5,609 nucleotides of DNA. Origin: Gammaproteobacteria bacterium. Lineage in GTDB: Bacteria > Pseudomonadota > Gammaproteobacteria > Enterobacterales > Psychrobiaceae. The notes beneath the pieces were generated by a model that saw nothing but the letters and a program-made list of their open reading frames with translations, ran no database searches and was not told where the DNA came from. The position numbers and the translations under genes are program-made. The stretch is taken from NCBI GenBank assembly GCA_013214885.1, contig JABSRS010000082.1, positions 5,084 to 10,692 on the forward strand, written 5' to 3'. This document shows positions 1-5,609 of the stretch, piece after piece (position 1 is the first letter of the stretch; each line of letters begins with the position of its first letter).

Positions 1-108
1 TTGATTTTTGAGTCACTATTGGGAAACAAGATACTCTCCTTAGTATTCATATTTATTTGGCAAACTGATGCTGAACGACTTGAAATAAACATAACATTTG
101 TATACTCG

Positions 109-229
109 GCATGCTCGTTATCTAGCTTTAGAAAAGTCAGCATCCACAGTAATTAATAAAATTAAATTAATACGTTAGTAGTGAGATTGCAAGTATTTTT
201 AAAAAAGAAAGTGAGCATGCTCGTTATCT
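109..229. repeat. 15-bp exact direct repeat pair
   Basis: GCATGCTCGTTATCT occurs at 109-123 and again at 215-229, in the same orientation and 106 bp apart. The second copy sits within a perfect 10-bp palindrome, GAGCATGCTC, at 213-222; the first shares only the GCATGC centre. The DNA between the copies is AT-rich and shows no gene. The pair could be binding sites for one protein or the remains of a small duplication. The sequence does not say which. Confidence 0.6.
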
Positions 230-238
230 CAAAACCCT

Positions 239-318
239 TTGCACACTTTCGAAGACGTGGTAAACAATAACTAATTAATATCAGCCGCTTGAGAATAACA
301 TTATGACAAAGTGTGCAA
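239..318. repeat. 11-bp inverted repeat plus extra TGTGCAA copy
   Basis: TTGCACACTTT at 239-249 is the exact reverse complement of AAAGTGTGCAA at 308-318, with 58 nt between the arms. A further TGTGCAA lies at 334-340, 22 bp (about two helical turns) after the copy at 312-318. The motif is therefore present three times within about 100 bp. With so long a loop this is more likely a set of protein-binding sites, or chance, than a hairpin. Confidence 0.45.
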
Positions 319-494
319 CACGAAAAAATAAACTGTGCAAGACCGTGTGTTGAGGTTACGTTATTACGCCAATAAACGTGCTACGAAATAAATATTAAAA
401 TCTTGGGTATAGACACATCCAACAAGAATGACAGTGAATATATGAGAAAATATCATGGTAAATTGAACATTCCGATATAATTAATCAAGCTTTA

Positions 495-526
495 TGTATC
501 TCGATTTTGCGCGTTAGCGAGATACA
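495..526. repeat. Hairpin with perfect 9-bp stem
   Basis: TGTATCTCG at 495-503 pairs perfectly with CGAGATACA at 518-526 around a 14-nt loop that includes GCGCG. No T-run directly follows on either strand, so it is not a standard intrinsic terminator. It immediately precedes the GC-richer block at about 540-665 and may belong to the same element. A minus-strand transcript reading on from the hydrolase gene would meet it about 195 nt after that gene's stop codon. Confidence 0.5.
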
Positions 527-539
527 AATTTAAAACCCA

Positions 540-665
540 GCGTCCCAAGTTGGTCCGTGACTGGCTACACCAGAGCCCCAAATGAATAATGGTTTCGTGC
601 TGGGGCTTATCTCAGCCCATTGCAGGTGCATTCGCCTTTGCTGCAGCAATGGCGTTTGTCACCGC
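540..665. other. GC-richer block dense in inverted repeats, unassigned
   Basis: This block stands out from the AT-rich DNA to its left. It contains several short inverted repeats: CTGG/CCAG at 561-564 and 570-573; AGCCCCA/TGGGGCT at 574-580 and 601-607; GGGCT/AGCCC at 603-607 and 614-618; CCATTGC/GCAATGG at 617-623 and 646-652; and the perfect palindrome TTGCTGCAGCAA at 638-649. The segment TGGGGCT could pair with either its upstream or its downstream partner, but not both. Possibilities are a structured RNA, a dispersed intergenic repeat, or the relic of a coding sequence. One plus-strand frame from 589 encodes a hydrophobic alanine-rich stretch but lacks a ribosome binding site. I cannot name it. 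Confidence 0.35.
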
Positions 666-720
666 TTTTATTCATATATTCATTGATGAAAGACCTGTAC
701 TTCGCATCCAAACAATAAGA

Positions 721-1428
721 CTAATCTGGCTTGAAGTTAATATTAATTTGACTGGCGACGGCTTGAGCCCAATAACGATATAGAGTCTGATTTGGGTGAA
801 AGCCATCACTAGCAAGTTCGTTGGTGGTTATCGCGCTAAGATCCAAATGGATCAACATTGGATCCTTGGCAATTTCTTTCGCTAATGCCAAGTTAAACTC
901 CTTGCAACGCTGGCCCAACAACCACCTTAAGGGTTGTGGCAACAATGAAAATCGCTCCATTGGCGGGATTTTGGTTAATATTATTTTTTTTGCGCCAAAT
1001 TGATCCTTTAACAATGTGATCAACCGACGCTGTCTGACTAGCCACTGCTTAGTGTTGATATTACTTAGGACATCATTAACGCCAAGAGAAACCACAACAA
1101 CATCGACCTCACCGTTGTGCTGGCGATGAAGTCGATCATGACATTGACCGCTATGCTTTCCTGACTTGGCAATTAGTTGCCAAGTTAACTCATAATGATT
1201 ACTCAATTGACTGACTAAGTTTCCAAGGAGTGCGTGTTTTTGAGTGGTCACTCCGACACCTGCGGCCGCAGAATCCCCGACAATTAATAAACGTAATGCG
1301 GTTCCTTGGCCATCTTTGCCTGATCTTTCACCAGTAGGCTCACTAAGCTTAATGGCGACTCTACGGACATACATCCCCTGTAAAGCAACCAATGGGGCGA
1401 GCAACACAAAAATAATTTTATAAATCAT
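721..1428 (-). CDS. SGNH/GDSL-family hydrolase, membrane-anchored
   Basis: This 235-residue protein belongs to the SGNH (GDSL) esterase/lipase superfamily. Block I is GDSAAAG with the nucleophile Ser53, preceded by the strand LRLLIV. Gly90 in AKSGKHSG fits the block II oxyanion glycine. Block III is GVND (116-119), with Asn118 as the oxyanion asparagine. Block V is DGFHP (208-212), giving Asp208 and His211 of the catalytic triad. Residues 4-20 are hydrophobic and followed by Arg-Arg, which suggests an uncleaved anchor or signal sequence with the catalytic domain outside the cytoplasm; the orientation is inferred. Family members cleave ester or thioester bonds of lipids, sugars or other acyl compounds, and the substrate here cannot be told. 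The start is supported by AGGGA six nucleotides before the ATG. The gene is divergent from the isocitrate dehydrogenase gene. The length suits a single-domain member of the family. Confidence 0.85.
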   Translation of the reverse strand: MIYKIIFVLLAPLVALQGMYVRRVAIKLSEPTGERSGKDGQGTALRLLIVGDSAAAGVGVTTQKHALLGNLVSQLSNHYELTWQLIAKSGKHSGQCHDRLHRQHNGEVDVVVVSLGVNDVLSNINTKQWLVRQRRLITLLKDQFGAKKIILTKIPPMERFSLLPQPLRWLLGQRCKEFNLALAKEIAKDPMLIHLDLSAITTNELASDGFHPNQTLYRYWAQAVASQININFKPD

Positions 1429-1527
1429 TTATATCCCTATAACGAATAATATTATGCAGAAACTTCATAGTTCTGATGGTCATAATAGACAGTTTTGATT
1501 ATTATTAAAACAATACATCGTAATACA

Positions 1528-1533
1528 ATATTA
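1528..1533 (-). promoter_or_regulatory. Candidate -10 element for the SGNH hydrolase gene
   Basis: Read on the minus strand, TAATAT matches four of six bases of the TATAAT consensus. If it occupies -12 to -7, transcription starts at 1521, and the centre of the palindrome at 1553-1572 falls at -41.5. That is the standard position for class II activation by CRP/FNR proteins, which needs no good -35 box; none is evident. The leader would be about 93 nt. A competing -10, TATTAT on the minus strand at 1482-1487, lacks a good -35. This is an inference from spacing. Confidence 0.3.
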
Positions 1534-1552
1534 AGTTTATCGGTTAATTCGA

Positions 1553-1572
1553 TTACTGATCAAGATCAGTAA
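1553..1572. promoter_or_regulatory. Palindromic operator, CRP/FNR-family core
   Basis: TTACTGATCAAGATCAGTAA is a perfect inverted repeat with 9-bp arms around a central AA. Its core, TGAT-N4-ATCA, matches the core of FNR-type boxes (TTGAT-N4-ATCAA), with C and G at the outer discriminating positions instead of T and A. CRP sites share the same TGA/TCA geometry, so the family is inferred but the member is not. The ten bases TCAAGATCAG (1560-1569) recur at 1611-1620, exactly 51 bp away or about five helical turns, as a possible second half-site. Confidence 0.5.
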
Positions 1573-1715
1573 GTGTTAGCGTCTTTTCTATTATTGTGCC
1601 TGTAAATTTGTCAAGATCAGGTAACAGGTTAAAACACAGTTGTGCGATATTCATTCAATTTGGCTGTTTTAAGACAAACTTTAGTCGATAGGCGTTAATA
1701 AAACCGCTAGTAGCA

Positions 1716-1762
1716 CTTTTGTATCCATAATATTTGGGTATACTATCGCACACGTTTATAAA
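1716..1762 (+). promoter_or_regulatory. Candidate promoter(s) for isocitrate dehydrogenase
   Basis: Two overlapping sigma-70-like candidates are visible. One is TTGGGT (1734-1739), a 17-bp spacer, then TATAAA (1757-1762), which would start transcription near 1769 and give a leader of about 90 nt. The other has a good -10, TATACT (1739-1744), with only a weak T-rich -35 around 1716-1722. Neither is strong enough to choose by eye. The leader has no obvious riboswitch or leader peptide. Confidence 0.35.
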
Positions 1763-1858
1763 ATGTTTCATTCGATGATTTAAATGCTGGAATAAAGTTA
1801 ACCAAAAGTGACTTTAGTTTAATTCATTGCGTTTTTACTGAAATTTTAGGGATATAAA

Positions 1859-4087
1859 ATGTCTAATAAGAATACGATTTATTACACGCTAACAGATGAA
1901 GCTCCTTCATTAGCGACTTGTTCATTACTACCTATCTTACGTACCTTTACATCTGCCGCTGGTATCAATGTTGTTTTAAGTGATATTTCACTTGGTGCGC
2001 GTATTCTTGCTGCCTTCCCTGAAGGGTTAACGGCGCAGCAACAAGTTGAAGATGGTTTGAAATTTCTGGGGCAATTAACTCAAGATCCTGATGCAAACAT
2101 TATTAAATTGCCAAACATCAGTGCATCGATACCTCAGTTAGTTGATTGTATCAAAGAGCTACAAGCTCAAGGTTTCCAAATTCCTAATTTAGAATTAAAC
2201 CCAAGTACTGACGCAGAAAAAGATGCCGCTGCCCGTTATTCTAAAATTCAAGGCAGTGCAGTAAACCCAGTATTACGCGAAGGTAACTCTGATCGCCGTG
2301 CACCACCAGCGGTTAAGGCATATGTTAAGAAGTTCCCTCACTCAATGGGCAAATGGAGCCAAGCTTCACGTACCCACGCTGACTTTATGCGCGAAGGCGA
2401 TTTCTTCTCAAGTGAGCAATCAACTACCGTAGATGAAGCGACTGATATTCGTATTGAGTTCACCCCTACTGGTGGCCAAGTTAAAGTGATGAAAGAATTA
2501 TCACTTGAAAAAGACGAAATCATCGACGGCATGTTCATGAGTAGCAAAGCTCTTGATGCGTTTTTCGAAAAGACCCTGCAAGATTGTAAAGACACTGGTG
2601 TAATGTGGTCACTCCACCTTAAAGCCACCATGATGAAAGTTTCACACCCGATTGTTTTTGGCCACGCGGTTAAAGTTTTCTACCGTGATGTGTTTGTAAA
2701 GCATGCCGAAATATTTACCGAGCTAAAAGTTAATCCTAATCTTGGATTGGGTAACATCTATGACAAAATTCAAACTCTGCCACGTACTAAGCGTGAAGAA
2801 ATTGAACGTGACATTCAAGCGTGTTACTTAACACGTCCAGAAATGGCGATGGTTGATTCAGTTAAAGGTGTTTCAAATCTTCACGAACCTAGTGACGTGA
2901 TTGTTGATGCTTCTATGCCAGCAATGATCCGTAACTCTGGTAAAATGTGGGGTGCTGACGGTAAGCCTAAAGACACTAAAGCAATCATGCCTGAAAGTAC
3001 GTATGCCCGTATTTACCAAGAAATGATTGATTTCTGTAAGACTCACGGTGCATTTGATCCAACCACGATGGGCACAGTGCCTAACGTTGGTCTAATGGCG
3101 AAGAAAGCAGAAGAATACGGTTCGCACGATAAAACATTCGAAATGGAATGTGATGGCGTTATGCGCATCGTGACTACTGACGGTGTAGTACTGACTGAAC
3201 ATAATGTTGAGACTGGCGACATCTGGCGTGCATGTCAAACAAAAGATGCTCCAGTACGTGATTGGGTTAAACTTGGCGTAACACGTGCTCGTAACTCTAA
3301 CACCCCTGCTATTTTCTGGTTAGACCCAGAACGTGCCCACGATATGCAGTTAATGATTAAAGTTGACAAATATCTGCAAGAGCATGACACAACTGGTTTA
3401 AGTATTTCAAAAATGGATTACAACCAAGCAATCCGTGTTTCAATGGAGCGTCAGCGTCGCGGCCTTGATACTATTTCAGTAACGGGTAACGTTTTACGTG
3501 ATTACCTAACTGATTTATTCCCAATCATGGAGCTTGGCACATCGGCTAAAATGCTTTCTATCGTACCAATGTTAACTGGCGGTGGTATGTATGAAACGGG
3601 TGCTGGTGGTTCTGCACCGCGTCACGTGCAGCAAGTTGTTGAAGAAAACCACTTACGTTGGGATTCACTGGGTGAATTCATGGCAATTGCGGTATCTCTA
3701 GAAGACATGGGTTTAAAGCAATCTAACACTCAAGCCACTATTTTGGCTAAAACGTTAAATGATGCTACCACTACCCTGCTTCAAAATAACAAGTCTCCTT
3801 CACGTAAAACTGGTGAATTAGATAACCGTGGTTCGCACTTCTATCTAGCACTTTACTGGGCTCAAGAAGTTGCAGCACAAACAGAAGATACCGACCTTGC
3901 AGCTAAGTTTGCAGACTTTGCGCAAACTCTTAGCGATAACGAGCAAAAAATTATTGGTGAAATGAGTGCGGTTCAAGGTCGCGCTACAGTACCTGGCGGT
4001 TATTACCACCCGAACCGTGATGCAGTGAAGAAAATCATGCGTCCAAGTAAAACCTTTAATCAGGCGATTGCAGCAGCAAAAAGTTAA
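1859..4087 (+). CDS. icd: Monomeric NADP-dependent isocitrate dehydrogenase
   Basis: This 742-residue protein is the monomeric form of isocitrate dehydrogenase (EC 1.1.1.42), which oxidises isocitrate to 2-oxoglutarate and CO2 in the cytosolic TCA cycle while making NADPH. It is unrelated in length to the roughly 415-residue dimeric enzyme and matches the roughly 740 residues of the Azotobacter, Corynebacterium and Colwellia enzymes. Visible substrate and metal residues are Asn86, Ser88, Ser133, Asn136, Arg140, Arg146, Lys255, Asp350, Tyr420, Arg547, Asp548 and Asp552. The NADP-contact positions His589, Arg600 and Arg649 are present, near the signature GTSAKMLS and the glycine-rich GAGGSAPRH. 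Nothing is truncated. AGGGA lies six nucleotides before the ATG, and the gene ends in tandem stops, TAA TGA, followed by an intrinsic terminator, so it is probably transcribed alone. In some marine psychrophiles this isozyme coexists with a dimeric one; whether that holds here cannot be seen. The symbol icd (or icd2/icdII) depends on the species. Confidence 0.97.
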   Translation: MSNKNTIYYTLTDEAPSLATCSLLPILRTFTSAAGINVVLSDISLGARILAAFPEGLTAQQQVEDGLKFLGQLTQDPDANIIKLPNISASIPQLVDCIKELQAQGFQIPNLELNPSTDAEKDAAARYSKIQGSAVNPVLREGNSDRRAPPAVKAYVKKFPHSMGKWSQASRTHADFMREGDFFSSEQSTTVDEATDIRIEFTPTGGQVKVMKELSLEKDEIIDGMFMSSKALDAFFEKTLQDCKDTGVMWSLHLKATMMKVSHPIVFGHAVKVFYRDVFVKHAEIFTELKVNPNLGLGNIYDKIQTLPRTKREEIERDIQACYLTRPEMAMVDSVKGVSNLHEPSDVIVDASMPAMIRNSGKMWGADGKPKDTKAIMPESTYARIYQEMIDFCKTHGAFDPTTMGTVPNVGLMAKKAEEYGSHDKTFEMECDGVMRIVTTDGVVLTEHNVETGDIWRACQTKDAPVRDWVKLGVTRARNSNTPAIFWLDPERAHDMQLMIKVDKYLQEHDTTGLSISKMDYNQAIRVSMERQRRGLDTISVTGNVLRDYLTDLFPIMELGTSAKMLSIVPMLTGGGMYETGAGGSAPRHVQQVVEENHLRWDSLGEFMAIAVSLEDMGLKQSNTQATILAKTLNDATTTLLQNNKSPSRKTGELDNRGSHFYLALYWAQEVAAQTEDTDLAAKFADFAQTLSDNEQKIIGEMSAVQGRATVPGGYYHPNRDAVKKIMRPSKTFNQAIAAAKS

Positions 4088-4108
4088 TGATGCTTGATCA
4101 TTTATGCT

Positions 4109-4139
4109 AAAAAAAACCGCGTTAATTCGCGGTTTTTTT
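4109..4139 (+). terminator. Intrinsic terminator after isocitrate dehydrogenase
   Basis: CCGCG (4117-4121) pairs with CGCGG (4128-4132) around a six-nucleotide TTAATT loop. Eight A residues before the stem can extend the pairing with the seven T residues at 4133-4139. It begins 22 nt after the stop codon. Because the A-run mirrors the T-run, it could also stop transcription from the other side, although no minus-strand gene is seen there. It separates the dehydrogenase from the signalling gene downstream. Confidence 0.92.
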
Positions 4140-4202
4140 ATATCTAAGACAATGTTAATTTAGCCGACAAGCCACCATAGCCTAATAGTTTTATATGTGT
4201 TA

Positions 4203-4300
4203 TTGTCCTGTGATCAACATTTAGTAGTACTTTATATATGTCATTTTTTAAGGCGGTTTTTAAATGGACGTTGTCGGATCATGCTGTGATCATTTAGTAG
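4203..4300 (+). repeat. Imperfect direct repeat spanning the start of the GAF gene
   Basis: TGTGATCAACATTTAGTAG at 4209-4227 recurs as TGTGATCATTTAGTAG at 4285-4300, differing by a 3-nt gap and starting 76 bp apart. Each copy is preceded by TTGTC, at 4203-4207 and 4271-4275. The second copy lies inside the first codons of the GAF gene. TGTGATC resembles a CRP half-site, but neither copy has the matching right half. This may be a local duplication or paired binding sites around the promoter and start codon. Confidence 0.45.
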
Positions 4301-5268
4301 AAAAGAACCAATTAACAAACTCACTAAATGAATTAAATGACAAATATCAAAAACTAAACAAATTTCATTTAGCACTGTTAAAAATTGCACAATTATCTGC
4401 TGAATTAGTTGACATCGACACGCTATATCAACAAATTCATCTGATCATCAAAAGTTTAATCAATGCAGATAACTTTTATATTGTCCAATTTAATCCTGAT
4501 GACCAACATTTAGAATTTATCTATATGGTTGACCAACGTGATCTAAAACCTCTTAACCGCATTGCAATTGAAGATTTTGGTGGCACGCTCACTGCACACA
4601 TTATCAATTCAGGACAGCCTTTGCTGGCAACGCCTGAAACCTTCAAGCAAATGGTCAATGACAAGGTTATCAAGCCTTGCGGAACGATAGGGGTTGATTG
4701 GTTAGGCGTGCCATTAATTCAAGATGGTACGACGGTTGGGGTCATTGCGGTTCAAAGTTATACTGAACAAACTCGTTATAGCCAACAAGATCAAGAATTA
4801 TTGCAATTTTGTGCCCGCCACATCGTTGCTTCACTTAATAATAAAAAGAATCATCAACAACTTCAGGAAGCGGTAGAGTTACGCACTGCCGAGTTAAAAG
4901 AGCAAATCCGTGAGCGTGAAAATAGCGAGTTATTACAAGAATCTTTACTGCACATTTCCGAGTTAAACTCAAAGAAATTATCAGTAGAAAGCTTTTACGA
5001 TCAAGTACGAAACATCATCGGACAATTACTCAGTTGCTCAAATTTTTATGTCGCAAAATATGATCGCCATCAACAACAAATCGAGTTTGTTTATTATGTC
5101 GATCAACTACTCGACGATACCAGTTTAATACAAGCCAGCACCGCAAGACCCGCTAGTGATAGTCTTACCGATTACGTGATTAAACAATCAAAACCAATAT
5201 TACTCACTAAAGAACAAATGTTAGAGTTATACCTCAATGGTCACACAAGAGAGCCTAGCCCACATTAG
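4264..5268 (+). CDS. GAF-GAF sensory part of a frameshifted GGDEF protein
   Basis: The 334-residue reading frame is the sensory half of a cytosolic cyclic-di-GMP signalling protein. It has no signal peptide or membrane segment. Residues 12-45 look like a coiled coil. The first GAF domain spans about 45-192 and contains NFYIVQFNPDD (70-80), DWLGVPLI (145-152) and GVIAVQSY (159-166). A charged coiled-coil linker, ELRTAELKEQIRERE, is at 205-219. The second GAF domain starts near 230 and repeats the first with an offset of 190 residues (NFYVAKYDRHQ at 260-270). It breaks off after about residue 328, and the last residues before the TAG at 5266 are probably out of frame. The true continuation lies in another frame from 5240 on. 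AAGGCGG (4250-4256) lies seven nucleotides before the ATG, and an in-frame TAA directly precedes that ATG, fixing the start. GAF domains bind small ligands; the ligand here is unknown. The truncated product would lack any output domain. Confidence 0.8.
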   Translation: MDVVGSCCDHLVEKNQLTNSLNELNDKYQKLNKFHLALLKIAQLSAELVDIDTLYQQIHLIIKSLINADNFYIVQFNPDDQHLEFIYMVDQRDLKPLNRIAIEDFGGTLTAHIINSGQPLLATPETFKQMVNDKVIKPCGTIGVDWLGVPLIQDGTTVGVIAVQSYTEQTRYSQQDQELLQFCARHIVASLNNKKNHQQLQEAVELRTAELKEQIRERENSELLQESLLHISELNSKKLSVESFYDQVRNIIGQLLSCSNFYVAKYDRHQQQIEFVYYVDQLLDDTSLIQASTARPASDSLTDYVIKQSKPILLTKEQMLELYLNGHTREPSPH

Positions 5269-5609
5269 CCAAGGCGAAACTATCGGTGTGTTAGTCGTTC
5301 AAAGTTATAACGAGCAAATCATCTTTAGTGAAACTGATGCCCAGATTCTCAAACATGTCTCTCATCATGTGACCACAGCGATCAAACGACGTGAAGCCAT
5401 AGAATTTAAAGAGGCTGCTCATGAGATGCTAGAACAAAAAGTTCAACATCGAACCCAAGCACTCAAGCTGGAAATTGAACAACGTCATTTAATTGAGCAA
5501 AAGTTAAAATATTCAGCGTCGCATGATGCTTTAACCAGCCTGCCTAACCGCGCGTATTTTCTCGAAACATTAAATAAAGAAATTGAAAAAAATAAAGGCA
5601 ACCAACATT
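5237..5609 (+). pseudogene. Out-of-frame continuation: end of GAF2, linker and GGDEF start
   Basis: This second reading frame stays open to the right window edge and continues the protein interrupted at 5268. It encodes the end of the second GAF domain (ISQGETIGVLVVQSYNEQ), matching IQDGTTVGVIAVQSYTEQ of the first. Next come a coiled-coil linker ending in a QRHLIEQKL stretch and, from 5513, SASHDALTSLPNRAYFLETL, the typical beginning of a GGDEF (diguanylate cyclase) domain. The GGDEF active site, and any EAL domain, lie beyond the window. An ATG at 5237 overlaps the upstream frame by 32 nt and could be called a separate start. Its upstream AGAG is weak, and a protein starting there would begin in mid-domain. 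Compared with the first GAF domain, about 29 nt are missing at the junction, including the WLGVPL segment. A disrupted gene is therefore more likely than two genes or programmed frameshifting, with sequencing error as the other option. Confidence 0.8.

Larger units (their letters stand above)
1..720. other. Gene-poor intergenic region, left edge
   Basis: I recognise no gene in this stretch. Positions 1 to about 480 are strongly AT-rich with many stops in all frames. The one exception is a plus-strand frame open from the window edge to a TAA at 154-156 (51 codons), whose translation resembles no family I know. Short open frames elsewhere have no convincing ribosome binding site. The stretch contains a 15-bp direct repeat, an 11-bp inverted repeat, a 9-bp-stem hairpin and a GC-richer, hairpin-dense block, each listed separately. 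No rRNA, tRNA or CRISPR pattern is visible. I also see no obvious terminator for the minus-strand gene that ends at 721. Confidence 0.6.
1429..1858. other. Divergent intergenic regulatory region
   Basis: These 430 bp separate two divergent genes and contain no ORF of note. The stretch is AT-rich. It holds a 20-bp palindrome at 1553-1572, a second copy of its TCAAGATCAG core at 1611-1620, candidate promoters for both genes, and nearly identical ribosome-binding contexts at each end. The length leaves room for long leaders on both transcripts; the dehydrogenase leader would be about 90-110 nt if the candidate promoters at 1716-1762 are right. Confidence 0.6.

Noticed and set aside
1..156. Frame open from the left window edge for 51 codons, which could be the end of a gene entering from the left.
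   Set aside because: The translation resembles nothing I recognise, and an open stretch of this length is not rare enough in one of several frames to call a gene.
303..353. Plus-strand 16-codon frame with three cysteines.
   Set aside because: It is too short to judge, and only a weak GAGA lies upstream.
495..526. Integron attC site or intrinsic terminator.
   Set aside because: The hairpin lacks the paired core boxes of attC sites and has no T-run on either strand.
481..585. 34-codon plus-strand frame ending in RPKLVRDWLHQSPK.
   Set aside because: It lacks a start codon and ribosome binding site, and runs through a hairpin. It more likely belongs to an intergenic repeat than to a protein.
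607..675. Minus-strand 22-codon frame with four cysteines (HCCSKGECTC).
   Set aside because: The cysteine pattern is eye-catching, but there is no Shine-Dalgarno at the right distance, and the codons fall on GC-rich inverted repeats that produce such patterns by chance.
589..783. Plus-strand 64-codon frame with a hydrophobic alanine-rich stretch.
   Set aside because: It has no ribosome binding site, overlaps the 3' end of the hydrolase gene on the other strand by 63 nt, and matches no family I know. It could be a relic, so the region is reported as an unassigned block instead.
821..1003. Plus-strand 60-codon frame inside the hydrolase gene.
   Set aside because: It is the antisense shadow of the SGNH gene, whose catalytic blocks identify the true frame.
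2338..2631. Minus-strand 97-codon frame inside the isocitrate dehydrogenase gene.
   Set aside because: It is the antisense shadow of a highly conserved coding sequence.
5240..5268. Programmed ribosomal frameshifting to join the two GAF frames.
   Set aside because: There is no slippery heptamer or stimulatory structure evident, and conserved residues are missing at the junction, which points to a deletion.

Overview
The window looks like chromosomal DNA from a marine, AT-rich gammaproteobacterium, probably of the Alteromonadales type (Shewanella, Colwellia or a relative). The basis is moderately low GC, an Azotobacter/Colwellia-type monomeric isocitrate dehydrogenase, a tandem-GAF cyclic-di-GMP signalling gene, and AGG-type ribosome binding sites. 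The genus is an inference and cannot be fixed from this sequence alone.

Layout. Positions 1-720 hold no gene I can support. The left part is very AT-rich with a few short repeats and inverted repeats. A GC-richer block at about 540-665 is unusually dense in inverted repeats. Positions 721-1428 (minus strand) encode a small membrane-anchored SGNH/GDSL hydrolase. A 430-bp divergent intergenic region (1429-1858) follows, containing a 20-bp palindrome with a CRP/FNR-family core. Positions 1859-4087 (plus strand) encode monomeric NADP-dependent isocitrate dehydrogenase, with all the active-site and cofactor residues I could check present. A clear intrinsic terminator ends that gene at 4109-4139. 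From 4264 to the right edge runs a gene for a GAF-GAF-GGDEF protein. It is interrupted inside the second GAF domain by a frameshift that also removes the conserved WLGVPL-type segment, so it reads as a broken gene in two overlapping reading frames.

The three genes do not look like one pathway. The dehydrogenase is a TCA-cycle enzyme transcribed alone. The hydrolase is transcribed divergently and may have its own CRP/FNR-type control. The signalling gene has its own start and ribosome binding site behind the terminator. I see no strong evidence for a novel multi-gene system. The points most worth checking are the lesion in the signalling gene, the palindrome placed at -41.5 from a candidate promoter for the hydrolase, and the structured block at about 540-665.
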